NCBI RefSeq assembly: GCF_004362395.1
Contig: NZ_SNWE01000007.1
Coordinates: forward strand, 1-64,000
DNA length: 64,000 bases
Direction: 5' to 3'
DNA from: Salegentibacter sp. 24
GTDB taxonomy: Bacteria > Bacteroidota > Bacteroidia > Flavobacteriales > Flavobacteriaceae
Position 1 is the first letter of the stretch. Each line of letters starts with the position of its first letter. Position numbers and translations under genes: made by a program. The notes beneath the pieces were generated by a model. That model was given only the letters and a program-made list of their open reading frames with translations, did not search any database and had not been told where the DNA came from. This document shows positions 54,637 through 63,855 of the stretch, piece after piece.

Positions 54637-55551
54637 ATGAAAAATTTCGCAGTAAGTGTTTTTATTCTAACCTATAACCAGGAAGATTTTATTGCCAATA
54701 CATTGGAGAGTATTCTTAATCAAGAAACAAACTTCAAATATCAATTGGTGATAGGAGAAGATTTAAGCAGTGATGCTACACGACAAATCTGTGAAACTTA
54801 TGCAGAAAAATATCCTGAAAAAATCAAATTGCTTCCTTCGAATAGACGCCTGGGGCTTATCAATAATTTTATAAGGACTATTAAGGCGTGTGACGGGAAA
54901 TATATTGCGGTATGCGATGGTGATGACTATTGGATAGAGCCCCTCAAATTGCAAAAACAATACGATTTTCTCGAGTCTAGACCCGATTTTTCCATCGTAT
55001 ATACTGGGATCAGGAACTTGTATCCAACCGGCGAATTTAAAGATAAGACCTGGGATCATTCAAATAATTCACGCAATTTTGATGAACTTATCTTTGGTAA
55101 TTTTATTCCTTCTGTGACTGCATTTTATCGTAACAAACAGAATGAAGTTGAGATCCCTAATTGGATAAAGAATTTTCCTTATGGAGATTGGCCTGTTTAC
55201 CTATGGCTAACTCGTAATGGAGATAAGGTGGGATATATAGATGAGATTACCGGTGTATACAGAAAAGAAATTGGGGTATCAGAAAAGATGAAAAGGGTTT
55301 CCAGTGATATAGCTAAGGTGAATTTAGGTATTGTTCAATATGTTTATGACGATTGTCAATTTTCAAATAAAATAGGTATTGTTAAGAAAAGTCTTGTAAA
55401 ACATAAATACGGTTTAATGGGAAGTTATTTTAGGGAAGGAAAGCTAATAAAATCTTTTATTGAGGCTGGTGATCTTTTTTACCGGCAACCTTTTAAGGTA
55501 ATTAAGACCTATCTGTACTTGACAAAAAGGGCTTTAGTAAAAACCTTCTAG
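54637..55551 (+). CDS. Glycosyltransferase family 2
   Basis: A 304-residue GT2 enzyme. Motifs are VFILTYNQEDFIANTLESIL, IGEDLSSDATRQI and the DxD-containing AVCDGDDYWIEPLKLQKQ. ATG 54637 (MKNFAV) is chosen, since the codons before it add a non-family 11-residue stretch from a TTG. It acts on the locus glycan; donor and acceptor are unknown. It is alone on this strand before the decayed stretch and IS. Confidence 0.87.
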   Translation: MKNFAVSVFILTYNQEDFIANTLESILNQETNFKYQLVIGEDLSSDATRQICETYAEKYPEKIKLLPSNRRLGLINNFIRTIKACDGKYIAVCDGDDYWIEPLKLQKQYDFLESRPDFSIVYTGIRNLYPTGEFKDKTWDHSNNSRNFDELIFGNFIPSVTAFYRNKQNEVEIPNWIKNFPYGDWPVYLWLTRNGDKVGYIDEITGVYRKEIGVSEKMKRVSSDIAKVNLGIVQYVYDDCQFSNKIGIVKKSLVKHKYGLMGSYFREGKLIKSFIEAGDLFYRQPFKVIKTYLYLTKRALVKTF

Positions 55552-55555
55552 TAAG

Positions 55556-55773
55556 ATGAAAATAATACTGTTTATAACGTATGAAACCTAGAATTTTGAA
55601 ATCGTGGCTGATTATTTTCACGAACTTCCCAAAAAGAACATATTAGACCAATTAAAGTAAAACTCTTTAATCCTTCCCCTAAGAATACTAACAGATTCTG
55701 GGTTTAGATTATATATTAATACACCGGGCAATACGGTAAAATCTCCTTATAGTTTATAATATGGATTTTCAAT
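55556..55773 (+). pseudogene. Broken gene remnant next to the IS element
   Basis: An ATG at 55556 starts MKIILFITYET, then a TAG, and the same frame continues as NFEIVADYFHELPKKNILD to another stop near 55660. This is the start of a protein typical of family 4 glycosyltransferases (MKxxLFxxY), now broken. The rest of the stretch has no frame. It may be an older deletion that the IS later entered. Confidence 0.3.
55765..55773 (+). repeat. Left copy of the IS target-site duplication
   Basis: ATTTTCAAT immediately precedes the IS left end and recurs at 57181-57189 right after its right end. A 9-bp duplication fits IS4-family transposition. The flanking G could make it 10 bp. Confidence 0.85.
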
Positions 55774-57180
55774 CACTAGTGTCCGGTAAAAAAAATAAAC
55801 CGGGCTAGTTTTTTGAACACTAACCCGGTATGTCTACTTTTGAGTTACGACACAAAAAAGCTAGACATGGGTAAAAGTAAGAATTTTAACGGACAGTCTA
55901 TATTTAATCAATTAATAAAGTTCATTGACAAAAGTGAGGTACGGAAGATAGCTCGGGAGCATAGTGCAGAGCGGTATGTAAAGAAGTTTACGACCTATAA
56001 TCACCTGGTTGTAATGCTTTTCGTGTCCTTAGAAGGCTATCAATCAATACGAGAAACGATATTGGGACTTCTTGCAAATGCGCATAAGTTGGACCATTTA
56101 GGCCTGTCCTACCTGGTTAGGCGAAGTACTTTTGCTGAGGCCAATAAACCCCGGAGCAGTACGGTTTTTGGGGATATCTACAAAAGTGTTTACCAAAAAC
56201 ATGCAGAAAGTTTAGCGGACAGCCGGTTAAACGATGCTGACCTAAAACGTCTTTATATTATGGATTCCACCACCATTTCCCTGTTTAAGGACATCCTTAA
56301 GGGCGTGGGGCGCAATCCCAAGGAAGGCAAAAAGAAGGGTGGAATAAAAGCCCACACCATTATCAAGGCTAGCGAGAATGTTCCCTGCCTTGTCCGATAC
56401 AGTGAAGCCGTACGACACGACCATATGTTCCTGAAAGAAGTTTTCAACCTGGTCAAAGGTTCTATCATTACTTTTGATAAAGGCTATGTTGACTATGCTC
56501 AATATGAAGCCCTTACCCAAAGCCAGATATGGTACGTGACTCGATTAAAGGAGAATGCAACTTACCAGCCAGGAAAGGAATTTGATATCCCGGAAGATGC
56601 TGATTCAGGAGTATTGAAGGATGAGGAGATCATTTTATATTATGGTGAGAAAAAGCAGCTGAAACATCATTCCAGGCGTATAGCATATTGGGACAGCGAA
56701 AACAACAGGTTGTTTGAATTCATCACCAATAATATGGAGCTAGAAGCTGAAAAGATAGCCTTAATCTATAAAAAACGATGGCAGATCGAGCTGCTATTCA
56801 AGCAGCTAAAACAGAATTTTCCGCTAAAATATTTTCTAGGCGATAATGAAAATGCTATTGAAATACAGATCTGGACGGCTATGTTAGCTAATCTTCTGAT
56901 CACCTTGGTGAAAGGAAAAGTAAAAAAGAAATGGGCCTTTTCCAATCTGGTGTCCATTATAAGGCAGCAGTTAATGAATTACATCAACAACCTGTATGGC
57001 TTTTTAGAAGATCCAGAGGGAAGTTGGCGGGAAGTGATTAAACAGAAAAAGATAAAATACCAAAATTCTCTATTCCCAGAGACAATGGGGGCTTACTTTT
57101 GAAAAATAGAGATACAGCATCTCAATATCAACAACTTAAGTTGATAAATAATTAAATTCCGGTTTTACCGGACAACAATG
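55774..57180 (+). mobile_element. IS4-type insertion sequence, complete
   Basis: A 1407-bp element. The left end CACTAGTGTCCGGTAAAA and the inverted right end CATTGTTGTCCGGTAAAA match at 15 of 18 positions. A 9-bp duplication flanks it. It carries one transposase gene in the plus direction. Each end also contains a CCGGT/ACCGG hairpin, and two small hairpins (57109-57123 and 57126-57146) lie after the gene. The perfect duplication points to a recent insertion. Confidence 0.88.
55867..57102 (+). CDS. IS4-family transposase
   Basis: A 411-residue DDE transposase. The first Asp is in YIMDSTTISLF, the second in ITFDKGYVDYAQYE, and the catalytic Glu lies in the IS4 Y-2-R-3-E-6-K signature, here YKKRWQIELLFKQLKQN. 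ATG 55867 (MGKSKNFNG) is chosen over an upstream TTG at 55813 inside the left end. All catalytic residues are present, so it should be active. Confidence 0.92.
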   Translation: MGKSKNFNGQSIFNQLIKFIDKSEVRKIAREHSAERYVKKFTTYNHLVVMLFVSLEGYQSIRETILGLLANAHKLDHLGLSYLVRRSTFAEANKPRSSTVFGDIYKSVYQKHAESLADSRLNDADLKRLYIMDSTTISLFKDILKGVGRNPKEGKKKGGIKAHTIIKASENVPCLVRYSEAVRHDHMFLKEVFNLVKGSIITFDKGYVDYAQYEALTQSQIWYVTRLKENATYQPGKEFDIPEDADSGVLKDEEIILYYGEKKQLKHHSRRIAYWDSENNRLFEFITNNMELEAEKIALIYKKRWQIELLFKQLKQNFPLKYFLGDNENAIEIQIWTAMLANLLITLVKGKVKKKWAFSNLVSIIRQQLMNYINNLYGFLEDPEGSWREVIKQKKIKYQNSLFPETMGAYF

Positions 57181-57189
57181 ATTTTCAAT
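57181..57189 (+). repeat. Right copy of the IS target-site duplication
   Basis: ATTTTCAAT directly after the right end, identical to 55765-55773. Confidence 0.85.
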
Positions 57190-57311
57190 TAAATATATTT
57201 GAATTTAGAGAATAAATTGATCTTACTGCATAGACCATAAAATAATTAAGGTCTGCAATAACACTTTAAATAATTGTTAATTAAAATTTTTCTTAATTCT
57301 GTTACTAAATA

Positions 57312-58268
57312 CTAACTAGAAATCAGGTTGGTATACAGGGAGGTATGTTTTTTAACCTTCTCTTTGTTTTTCTTATGAAATATTATAAAGTTCCATTCCC
57401 AATTATCAAGATATTCCTTGCACATTTTGAAATGTTCTAATTTTTCTGCTTTTTTTCCTTTTTTCAAATGGAATAATTCGTAATCATTAAGTTCGAAAAG
57501 TTTATTCAATTTTTCTGCAATTTCATCGCTCAATACTTCAAGAATTATAATCGGTTTGTATTTATACAAATATTCGCCCAAACCTTCAATTGCTTCCGGT
57601 TCATGCATTTCAATATCAATTTTTACCAGATCAATTTTAGGGATATTTTTATGTTTAATATAATCGCTTATGCTAGTTGCTCCAACCTTATATTCCAAGA
57701 TTTCACCCCTGTAACCATTCCAGTTTTTCATTTTTTCAGGCGACAAGGATGCGTTATCACTGGAATTGGGAAGGTCATAAAATACTTTCTCAGCAGAATG
57801 GTTTGAAATAGCATCTTTCTCGCATTCTATGTCAAACCTATTCAATCGAACATTCTTGCATAACTTGTTATAAGTATGGATGGATGGTTCAAATGCATAG
57901 ATCCTGGTTTTCGGATTAACTGCTTTTGCTGCCAGGGTGTAAATCCCGGTATTTGCTCCTATATCTAGGATAATCTCAGAAATTTCACATAATTCAATCC
58001 ATAACCACCCAAGGTCATTTTCAAAAGTTTCAAAAGCACCTTCCCAAAAAGTTTCGTGCTCTATCATTCCACCATAATTGATCATTTTAAAATGATTGTT
58101 TTTAGGAAGCCTAACTGTGAATTCCCCCTGGAACCTTAACTTTTTAATATTTGAAGATGGTTTGTAATAATGCTTTAACCCCAAACAAATAAATCGTTGT
58201 ACTTGGTGAGGTAATTTTGGGTAAACTCTCAAAAAACTTGAATTAATAAAATTTTTTACTTTCTCCAT
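57312..58268 (-). CDS. FkbM-family methyltransferase
   Basis: A 318-residue SAM-dependent methyltransferase. The SAM site IILDIGANTGIYTLAAK is followed by YAFEPSIHTYNKL, and the FkbM signature IDLVKIDIEMHEPEAIEGL and PIIILEVLSDE are in the C-terminal half. It probably O-methylates a sugar of the locus glycan. It is a single reverse-strand gene. Confidence 0.85.
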   Translation of the reverse strand: MEKVKNFINSSFLRVYPKLPHQVQRFICLGLKHYYKPSSNIKKLRFQGEFTVRLPKNNHFKMINYGGMIEHETFWEGAFETFENDLGWLWIELCEISEIILDIGANTGIYTLAAKAVNPKTRIYAFEPSIHTYNKLCKNVRLNRFDIECEKDAISNHSAEKVFYDLPNSSDNASLSPEKMKNWNGYRGEILEYKVGATSISDYIKHKNIPKIDLVKIDIEMHEPEAIEGLGEYLYKYKPIIILEVLSDEIAEKLNKLFELNDYELFHLKKGKKAEKLEHFKMCKEYLDNWEWNFIIFHKKNKEKVKKHTSLYTNLISS

Positions 58269-58582
58269 AAGTGCTAAAAATAATTAAATAGAGATTACCT
58301 CATACAAAAACTTATAAATCCTTTTAATGCTAGTTGAGATCGCTTTAGGGTTAGAATTATATTGTGTATTTTTCGCACATAGAACCAGGGGGAACCCAAT
58401 TAAAATAAGCGTATAGTTCATGAGTGCCATTCTTAAGCCTTAAAGATCTGAACAATAACTTTTGGATACCTTTGGCACCGGTATCTTATGTGATGATTTA
58501 AATTAAGAACAGTATGAATTTTTTAAATTATCCTGGATTATATCCACAATAAGTTTTATTATAATATGTTTGAATCATATCT
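58269..58582. other. Divergent intergenic region with promoter matches
   Basis: The 314 AT-rich bases lie between the FkbM gene (minus) and the ABC exporter (plus). They contain TACCTTTG at 58467-58474 and TATGTTTG at 58565-58572, both fitting TAnnTTTG. The second would leave almost no leader. No open frame was found. Confidence 0.4.
58467..58474 (+). promoter_or_regulatory. Putative -7 promoter element of the exporter operon
   Basis: TACCTTTG matches TAnnTTTG and would give a leader of about 100 nt before the permease gene at 58583. No -33 TTG is evident. Confidence 0.35.
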
Positions 58583-59419
58583 ATGCAAACCCAAATTTAT
58601 CAAAAAGAAAATACGCTTAGCCCCGGTAAACTTCTAAAAGAGAGCATAAGGGATATTTATAGCTCGCGATTTTTAGCACGGCAATTGGCAGAAAGGGATA
58701 TTAAAGCACAATACCGTCAATCTTATCTGGGGATAATCTGGGCTTTTATTACACCGCTAGCCACTGCTGCAGTTTGGATTTTTTTAAATGCTTCGGGAAC
58801 CATTCAGGTAACTGATACCGGAATACCTTATCCAGTATATGCTTTTTCAGGAACATTGCTTTGGTCTATTATAAGGGAAGCTATAAATTCTCCTACGCAA
58901 AGTACGAATTCAGCCCGTGGGCTCTTAAGTAAAATTAATTTCCCAAAAGAAGCACTTATTATTTCAGGGGTTTATAAATTATTATTTAATTCTTCAATTA
59001 AGATCCTGTTGTTAATTGCTTTCGTTTTTATATTTGGGTTGGGATTTCATTGGAGCCTGCTTTTGCTGCCTGTGGTTATTTGCTTTGCCCTTTTATTTGG
59101 GATTATGATAGGTCTTTTTCTTACCCCTCTTAGTATGCTTTATAAGGATGTAGGAAAAACTGTTTCTATGAGCTTCAGTTTTCTAATGTATATTACCCCG
59201 GTAGTTTATGCAGTGCCAGAAGAAGGCTTGATGAAAACCGTGATGGAATTTAATCCCTTTACCCCAATAATACTTACCAGCAGGGATCTTATTACTGGTG
59301 CATGTCCTGAATATCTTAGCTATTATTTTGTGGTTTTAGCGGCAACGGCACCTCTTTTTCTCCTTGCTTTAATGGCTTACCGAATTTCTATTCCTATTAT
59401 TGTTGAACGAAGTGCGTAA
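58583..59419 (+). CDS. wzm: Polysaccharide ABC exporter permease (Wzm-type)
   Basis: A 278-residue ABC-2 membrane protein with six predicted helices after a cytoplasmic N-terminal stretch (LAERDIKAQYRQSYLGIIWAF, the family start motif). LLSKINFPKEALI and PLSMLYKDVGKTV are also typical. With its ATPase it moves an undecaprenyl-linked O-antigen or capsule glycan across the inner membrane. It ends two bases before the Wzt start codon. Confidence 0.9.
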   Translation: MQTQIYQKENTLSPGKLLKESIRDIYSSRFLARQLAERDIKAQYRQSYLGIIWAFITPLATAAVWIFLNASGTIQVTDTGIPYPVYAFSGTLLWSIIREAINSPTQSTNSARGLLSKINFPKEALIISGVYKLLFNSSIKILLLIAFVFIFGLGFHWSLLLLPVVICFALLFGIMIGLFLTPLSMLYKDVGKTVSMSFSFLMYITPVVYAVPEEGLMKTVMEFNPFTPIILTSRDLITGACPEYLSYYFVVLAATAPLFLLALMAYRISIPIIVERSA

Positions 59420-59420
59420 T

Positions 59421-60656
59421 ATGGAAGAAAAGGAGGTTTTAGTAAAGGTAGAATGGCTTTCCAAGAAGTTCTGTAAAGATCTTAAGACCAGTCTCTGGTA
59501 TGGAGTGAAGGATCTTTTTACTAATTTTCGCGGTAACAAAGAAGAACGTCAATTGCGCGTAAAGGAATTCTGGGCGGTAAAAGATGTTTCTTTTGAACTA
59601 CGCCGCGGAGAATGCCTGGGACTTATTGGGCATAACGGGGCCGGGAAATCTACTTTGCTCAAAATTCTTAACGGTCTCATTAACCCGGATGCCGGGAAAG
59701 TAACTATAAAAGGTAGGGTTGGTGCACTTATCGAATTGGGAGCAGGATTTAATGGAATTCTTACCGGTAGGGAAAACATCTATAATAATGGTGCCATCTT
59801 GGGCTTTAGCCGCAAGGAGATCAACGAAAAGCTGGACGAGATAATAGACTTTGCCGAGATACGGGAATTTATTGATATGCCGGTACAAAATTACAGCAGC
59901 GGGATGAAGGTCCGCCTGGGCTTTGCCATTGCCGCTCAAATGGAGCCGGATGTGCTCATCATTGATGAGGTTTTGGCCGTTGGAGATCTTGGTTTTGTTC
60001 TAAAGTGTTTTAAAACTATTGATACAATTTTACCCCGTACGGCTATTGTATTTGTTTCTCATAGTATGCCAATGGTTTCCAGGATCTGTACACAAATTAT
60101 CTTATTAGAAAAGGGTAAACCTAAATTTCATTCCCAGAATGTCTCCCAGGGAATTGACCTTTATTACAATTCGTTTTTAACCAATGAGGATTCAGATTTA
60201 GTATTTACTGATCATTCTTTGGATTTAATAAGTGCATCTATTAAAGATTTTGCTAAAGCAGATAGTATATACCAAATTCCCTGGGCTAGTGATTTAGTTT
60301 TAAAATTTTTGATTAGAAATAAGTCTTTAGCCAATATTCCATTCATTACTTTAGCTATTTATGATAAGGAGCAAAGACCTGTTGCCGAAATTATTCCTGA
60401 AGGACAATTACTTTCAGAAATTGAAAAAGGGACAGAAACCTCTGTTTCGTTAGTAATCAGGAAAATTTGTCTTTCAAAGGGAGTTTATAATGTAACTTTT
60501 ACAGCTTCGGAAGGGTACGGGTATAATACATATTACAAAATCCATAAAGCTCTTACCTTGCAAATAGTTCATGATAAACAAATTTGGACGCCCTTTCTTT
60601 TGGATGCTAAAATGGTAGAAACTAATGTCAATACTATATTAGGTAATGGGGAATAA
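59421..60656 (+). CDS. wzt: Polysaccharide ABC exporter ATPase with C-terminal glycan-binding extension (Wzt-type)
   Basis: A 411-residue protein. The ATPase half has Walker A GHNGAGKSTLL, signature YSSGMKVRLGFAIAAQ, Walker B VLIIDEVLAVGD and FVSHSMPMV. After about residue 245 comes an extension of about 165 residues with beta-rich pattern (LVLKFLIRNKSLANIPFITL, CLSKGVYNVTFTASEGYGYN), as in Wzt proteins that recognise the chain end or a terminal modification. The start at ATG 59421 follows the permease stop. Confidence 0.9.
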   Translation: MEEKEVLVKVEWLSKKFCKDLKTSLWYGVKDLFTNFRGNKEERQLRVKEFWAVKDVSFELRRGECLGLIGHNGAGKSTLLKILNGLINPDAGKVTIKGRVGALIELGAGFNGILTGRENIYNNGAILGFSRKEINEKLDEIIDFAEIREFIDMPVQNYSSGMKVRLGFAIAAQMEPDVLIIDEVLAVGDLGFVLKCFKTIDTILPRTAIVFVSHSMPMVSRICTQIILLEKGKPKFHSQNVSQGIDLYYNSFLTNEDSDLVFTDHSLDLISASIKDFAKADSIYQIPWASDLVLKFLIRNKSLANIPFITLAIYDKEQRPVAEIIPEGQLLSEIEKGTETSVSLVIRKICLSKGVYNVTFTASEGYGYNTYYKIHKALTLQIVHDKQIWTPFLLDAKMVETNVNTILGNGE

Positions 60657-60692
60657 ATTGTTTTCTTTAAAATTAGTTAACAAGACAGTTTA

Positions 60693-61832
60693 ATGAAAAA
60701 TTTTAAATCAGCTCTTTATAATGAAGCAAGAAAAGCTATAATCAATAATTACGGCATCGATAATTATGATGAATTTAGATTCGGTAGCAATTCATTACCA
60801 TTGAATAAAAAGGAGGGTAGAAGAGAATTGCTAAGCAAAAAAGGGATCAAAAATTTATTGAAAGCTTCAATTATACCTTTACCTGATTCCCAGAAACAGA
60901 TTTTTGATGATTTTGTGAAACAATATTTGCCTCACTTTGAGAAAACATGGAAGTCACTTTCCAAAAAAGACAAATCTCTTTATGTGAAGTTAATTGCATT
61001 TAGAGTTCTTGGTTTCAGGAAGGTTAAGTTGCCCAGGAATAATGCTGAGTACTGGAAGGCAATTGAGAAAGCGAAAAGCCTAATTGACTGGAATATTACT
61101 TTAGATCCGCAATTTCTTCACTTTTTATTAAAAAAGAGTGATTTGAAAGATATTGGGTATGATATTGAATTCTTTTTTACTGAAAAAGGAATTGCCGTAG
61201 ATTTTATCCTTGAGCAATATGCTTATAAAAAAAAAGCTAAAACTGTTGTGGGTGCAGAAGAGGGAGATGTGGTCTTTGATCTTGGGGCCTGTTGGGGTGA
61301 TACTGCTCTTTATTTTGCTGATAAAGTAGGTGATGAGGGAAAAGTTTACTCCTTTGAATTTATACCTGGTAATATTGAAATTTTCAATAAAAATATTTTA
61401 CTAAATCCTCGATTAAATAGGCGCATCCAATTAATACCACACCCTGTTACTGACCGGGCGGGTGATTCCATTTTCTTTTTTGATAATGGCCCAGGGAGTA
61501 AAGTTTCCTCTGAATCATTTTTAGAACAAGCTGGTGATTGTACTACAGAATCAATAGATAATTTTGTGAAGCAAAATGCTATTAAAAAAGTCGATTATAT
61601 TAAAATGGATATTGAAGGGGCAGAGAAATTGGCTTTAGAAGGGGCTATAAATACAATTAAGAGATTTAAACCTAAATTGGCTATAGCCATTTATCACAGC
61701 CTGGATGATTTTGCAACTGTCCCAACTTGGATAATGAATTTAGACTTGAATTATAAAATATTTATTGATCATTTTTCCATTCATGCTGAAGAAACAATTT
61801 GTTTCGCAATACCCCAAAAAAACAATAAATGA
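60693..61832 (+). CDS. FkbM-family methyltransferase with N-terminal extension
   Basis: A 379-residue protein. The first 190 residues are an AT-rich, Lys-rich extension without a recognised domain. The SAM site VVFDLGACWGDTALYFADK follows, then YSFEFIPGNIEIFNKN and the FkbM core VDYIKMDIEGAEKLALEGA. A capsule sugar methyltransferase is likely. It overlaps the next gene by 4 nt (ATGA), so translation is coupled. Confidence 0.83.
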   Translation: MKNFKSALYNEARKAIINNYGIDNYDEFRFGSNSLPLNKKEGRRELLSKKGIKNLLKASIIPLPDSQKQIFDDFVKQYLPHFEKTWKSLSKKDKSLYVKLIAFRVLGFRKVKLPRNNAEYWKAIEKAKSLIDWNITLDPQFLHFLLKKSDLKDIGYDIEFFFTEKGIAVDFILEQYAYKKKAKTVVGAEEGDVVFDLGACWGDTALYFADKVGDEGKVYSFEFIPGNIEIFNKNILLNPRLNRRIQLIPHPVTDRAGDSIFFFDNGPGSKVSSESFLEQAGDCTTESIDNFVKQNAIKKVDYIKMDIEGAEKLALEGAINTIKRFKPKLAIAIYHSLDDFATVPTWIMNLDLNYKIFIDHFSIHAEETICFAIPQKNNK

Positions 61833-62896
61833 TCCCAGTAACCAAAACTTTTTTACCACCTAAAGCTGAATATCAGGCAATATTAGACCGTGCCTGGGAT
61901 ACTGGTTGGGTTACCAACCGTGGCGTTTTGGTAAGAGAGTTGGAAGAAAAATTAAAAGATCATTTAGCAGTCCCCAACCTTATTGCTACTACCAATGGTA
62001 CCATTGCTCTACAAGTAGCTATTAAAGCCCTGGGACTAAGCGGTGAGATCATTACAACTTCATTTTCCTATGTAGCCACAACCTCGAGTATTGTTTGGGA
62101 AAATTGCACTCCGGTTTTTGTAGATATTCACCCCGAATATTTGACTATAGACGAAACCAAAATTGAGGCTGCGATCACCTCCAAGACTTCGGCTATTCTT
62201 GCAACCCATGTGTATGGCAACCCTTGTAATGTGGAAACCATTGATGCCATAGCTAAAAAGCATAACCTAAAAGTGATCTATGATGCTGCCCATTGTTTTG
62301 GGGTAAAACATAAAGGAACTTCTATCTTTAATTATGGTGACGTAAGCATCTGCAGTTTTCACGCCACCAAGATCTTTCATACCGGAGAAGGAGGGGCGTT
62401 GATTACTAAAGACCCCGATTTGCACTATAAGTTATATTACCATCATAATTTTGGACATAAAGGCCAGGAAGATTTTGAAGGTTTGGGTATAAATGCTAAA
62501 ATGAGTGAATTCCAGGCAGCTATGGGACTAGCAGTTTTACCTTATATAGATGAGATTGTTAGCGAGAGAAAGAGGGTTATTAAGTTTTATCGAGAAAATT
62601 TGCCGGAGTTTAAAACAGTTAAAATAAGGGAAGGTACTTCCTGGAATTACAGCTACTACCCGGTACTATTTGAGGATGAGGAAATGCTTTTAAAAGTGAA
62701 GAAGAAACTGGAAGCAAATCAAATATTTCCCAGACGATATTTTTATCCTAGTTTGAATCAATTAGCGTATCTCGATTCTGAGAAAAAGTCTGTTTCTGAT
62801 AAAATTGCAACAAAGGTACTCTGTTTGCCAAATTATAGTAATTTGGATGAGAGTATTCTAAAAACAGTTTGTTTATTAGTAAATGAAGTTTCTTAA
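61829..62896 (+). CDS. DegT/DnrJ/EryC1 family sugar aminotransferase
   Basis: A 355-residue PLP enzyme that converts a nucleotide-linked keto sugar into an amino sugar. Motifs are TNGTIALQVAIKALGLSG (substrate/PLP phosphate site), YDAAHCFGVKH (Asp for the pyridine N) and SFHATKIFHTGEGGAL with the PLP Lys. It is close to VioA or FdtB types, but the exact product (a 4- or 3-amino-deoxy sugar) is not certain. The acyltransferase gene starts 11 nt later. Confidence 0.88.
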   Translation: MIPVTKTFLPPKAEYQAILDRAWDTGWVTNRGVLVRELEEKLKDHLAVPNLIATTNGTIALQVAIKALGLSGEIITTSFSYVATTSSIVWENCTPVFVDIHPEYLTIDETKIEAAITSKTSAILATHVYGNPCNVETIDAIAKKHNLKVIYDAAHCFGVKHKGTSIFNYGDVSICSFHATKIFHTGEGGALITKDPDLHYKLYYHHNFGHKGQEDFEGLGINAKMSEFQAAMGLAVLPYIDEIVSERKRVIKFYRENLPEFKTVKIREGTSWNYSYYPVLFEDEEMLLKVKKKLEANQIFPRRYFYPSLNQLAYLDSEKKSVSDKIATKVLCLPNYSNLDESILKTVCLLVNEVS

Positions 62897-62907
62897 AATT
62901 AAATCTA

Positions 62908-63855
62908 GTGAAAATTTCTTTTGTTGATATTAAAATTTTTTTAAATAAACATGGTATTCCGTTCCAGGTTATTGGCGATGCCAAGGAAAATTATATTGTT
63001 GCCTCTATATATAACCCTGTAAAAAATGGATTTTATTTTTTACAAGCTTCAAATGATATCCCCAATTTTTCAGATTCTATTATTCTAACAGATTTTATTA
63101 ATAAACCTTTTAATGGTAATGTCATTTTAAAAATAAATGAATCGCCCCAAGTTGTTTTTTATAAAATTCTAAATGAGTATTTTAAGGAGGTTTCTAGTGG
63201 AGAAGTATGTTCATCTTCAAAAATCCACAATGAAGCAATTATTGGTAAAAATGTTCAAATTGATTCCTTCGTTGTAATAGGAATAAGTGAGATTGGTGAT
63301 AATTCTATAATAAAAAGCAACACTGTTATTAATGATAACTGTAAAATCGGTAAAAATACCATAATAGAATCAAATTGCTCCATTGGCGTTCGTGGAATTG
63401 CTTGGGTTTTTGAAGGCCAAGGTAATAGAGTAAATCAACCACAATTGGGAGGTGTTACTATAGGTGAAAATTGTATTATTGGTGCTAATAGTGCAATAGC
63501 CCGAGGTTCCTTAAATGAGGATACAAGAATTGGTGATCAAACGGTTATTGCTCCAGGAGCTAAAATTGGACATGGTGTAATAATTTCTGAAAGAGTACAT
63601 TTATCTAATAACGTTTGTGTTGCTGGTAATTCGAAAATAGAAGAAAGGTCCTTTATAGGAAGTGGGGCTATAATTTCCTCAAAAACAGTTATAAAAAAAG
63701 GAACCATAGTAGGGGCAGGAGCAATGGTGAATAAAAATTTTGAAAAGGAAAATTCTACTTTGATTGGTGTGCCAGCAAGACCAGTTAAAAAGGAAAAAAG
63801 AAATATTAACAAAGGAGTACCAGCTACATTAAGAAATATAAAAGATGAAGAATAG
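62908..63855 (+). CDS. LpxD-like nucleotide-sugar N-acyltransferase
   Basis: A 315-residue left-handed beta-helix acyltransferase. The N-terminal 100 residues resemble the LpxD uridine-binding domain. After that come hexapeptide repeats (VQIDSF, NTVINDNCKIGKNT, ENCIIGANSAIARG) with a GHGVIISERVHLSNN segment near the expected active-site His. The short end lacks the LpxD acyl-carrier binding tail. Context suggests acylation of the amino sugar made by the previous gene. The GTG start is used. Confidence 0.8.
   Translation: MKISFVDIKIFLNKHGIPFQVIGDAKENYIVASIYNPVKNGFYFLQASNDIPNFSDSIILTDFINKPFNGNVILKINESPQVVFYKILNEYFKEVSSGEVCSSSKIHNEAIIGKNVQIDSFVVIGISEIGDNSIIKSNTVINDNCKIGKNTIIESNCSIGVRGIAWVFEGQGNRVNQPQLGGVTIGENCIIGANSAIARGSLNEDTRIGDQTVIAPGAKIGHGVIISERVHLSNNVCVAGNSKIEERSFIGSGAIISSKTVIKKGTIVGAGAMVNKNFEKENSTLIGVPARPVKKEKRNINKGVPATLRNIKDEE

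Noticed and set aside
57194-57201. TATATTTG promoter match on the plus strand after the IS
   Set aside because: The next gene is on the minus strand, and no -33 element is present. It is probably chance in AT-rich sequence.
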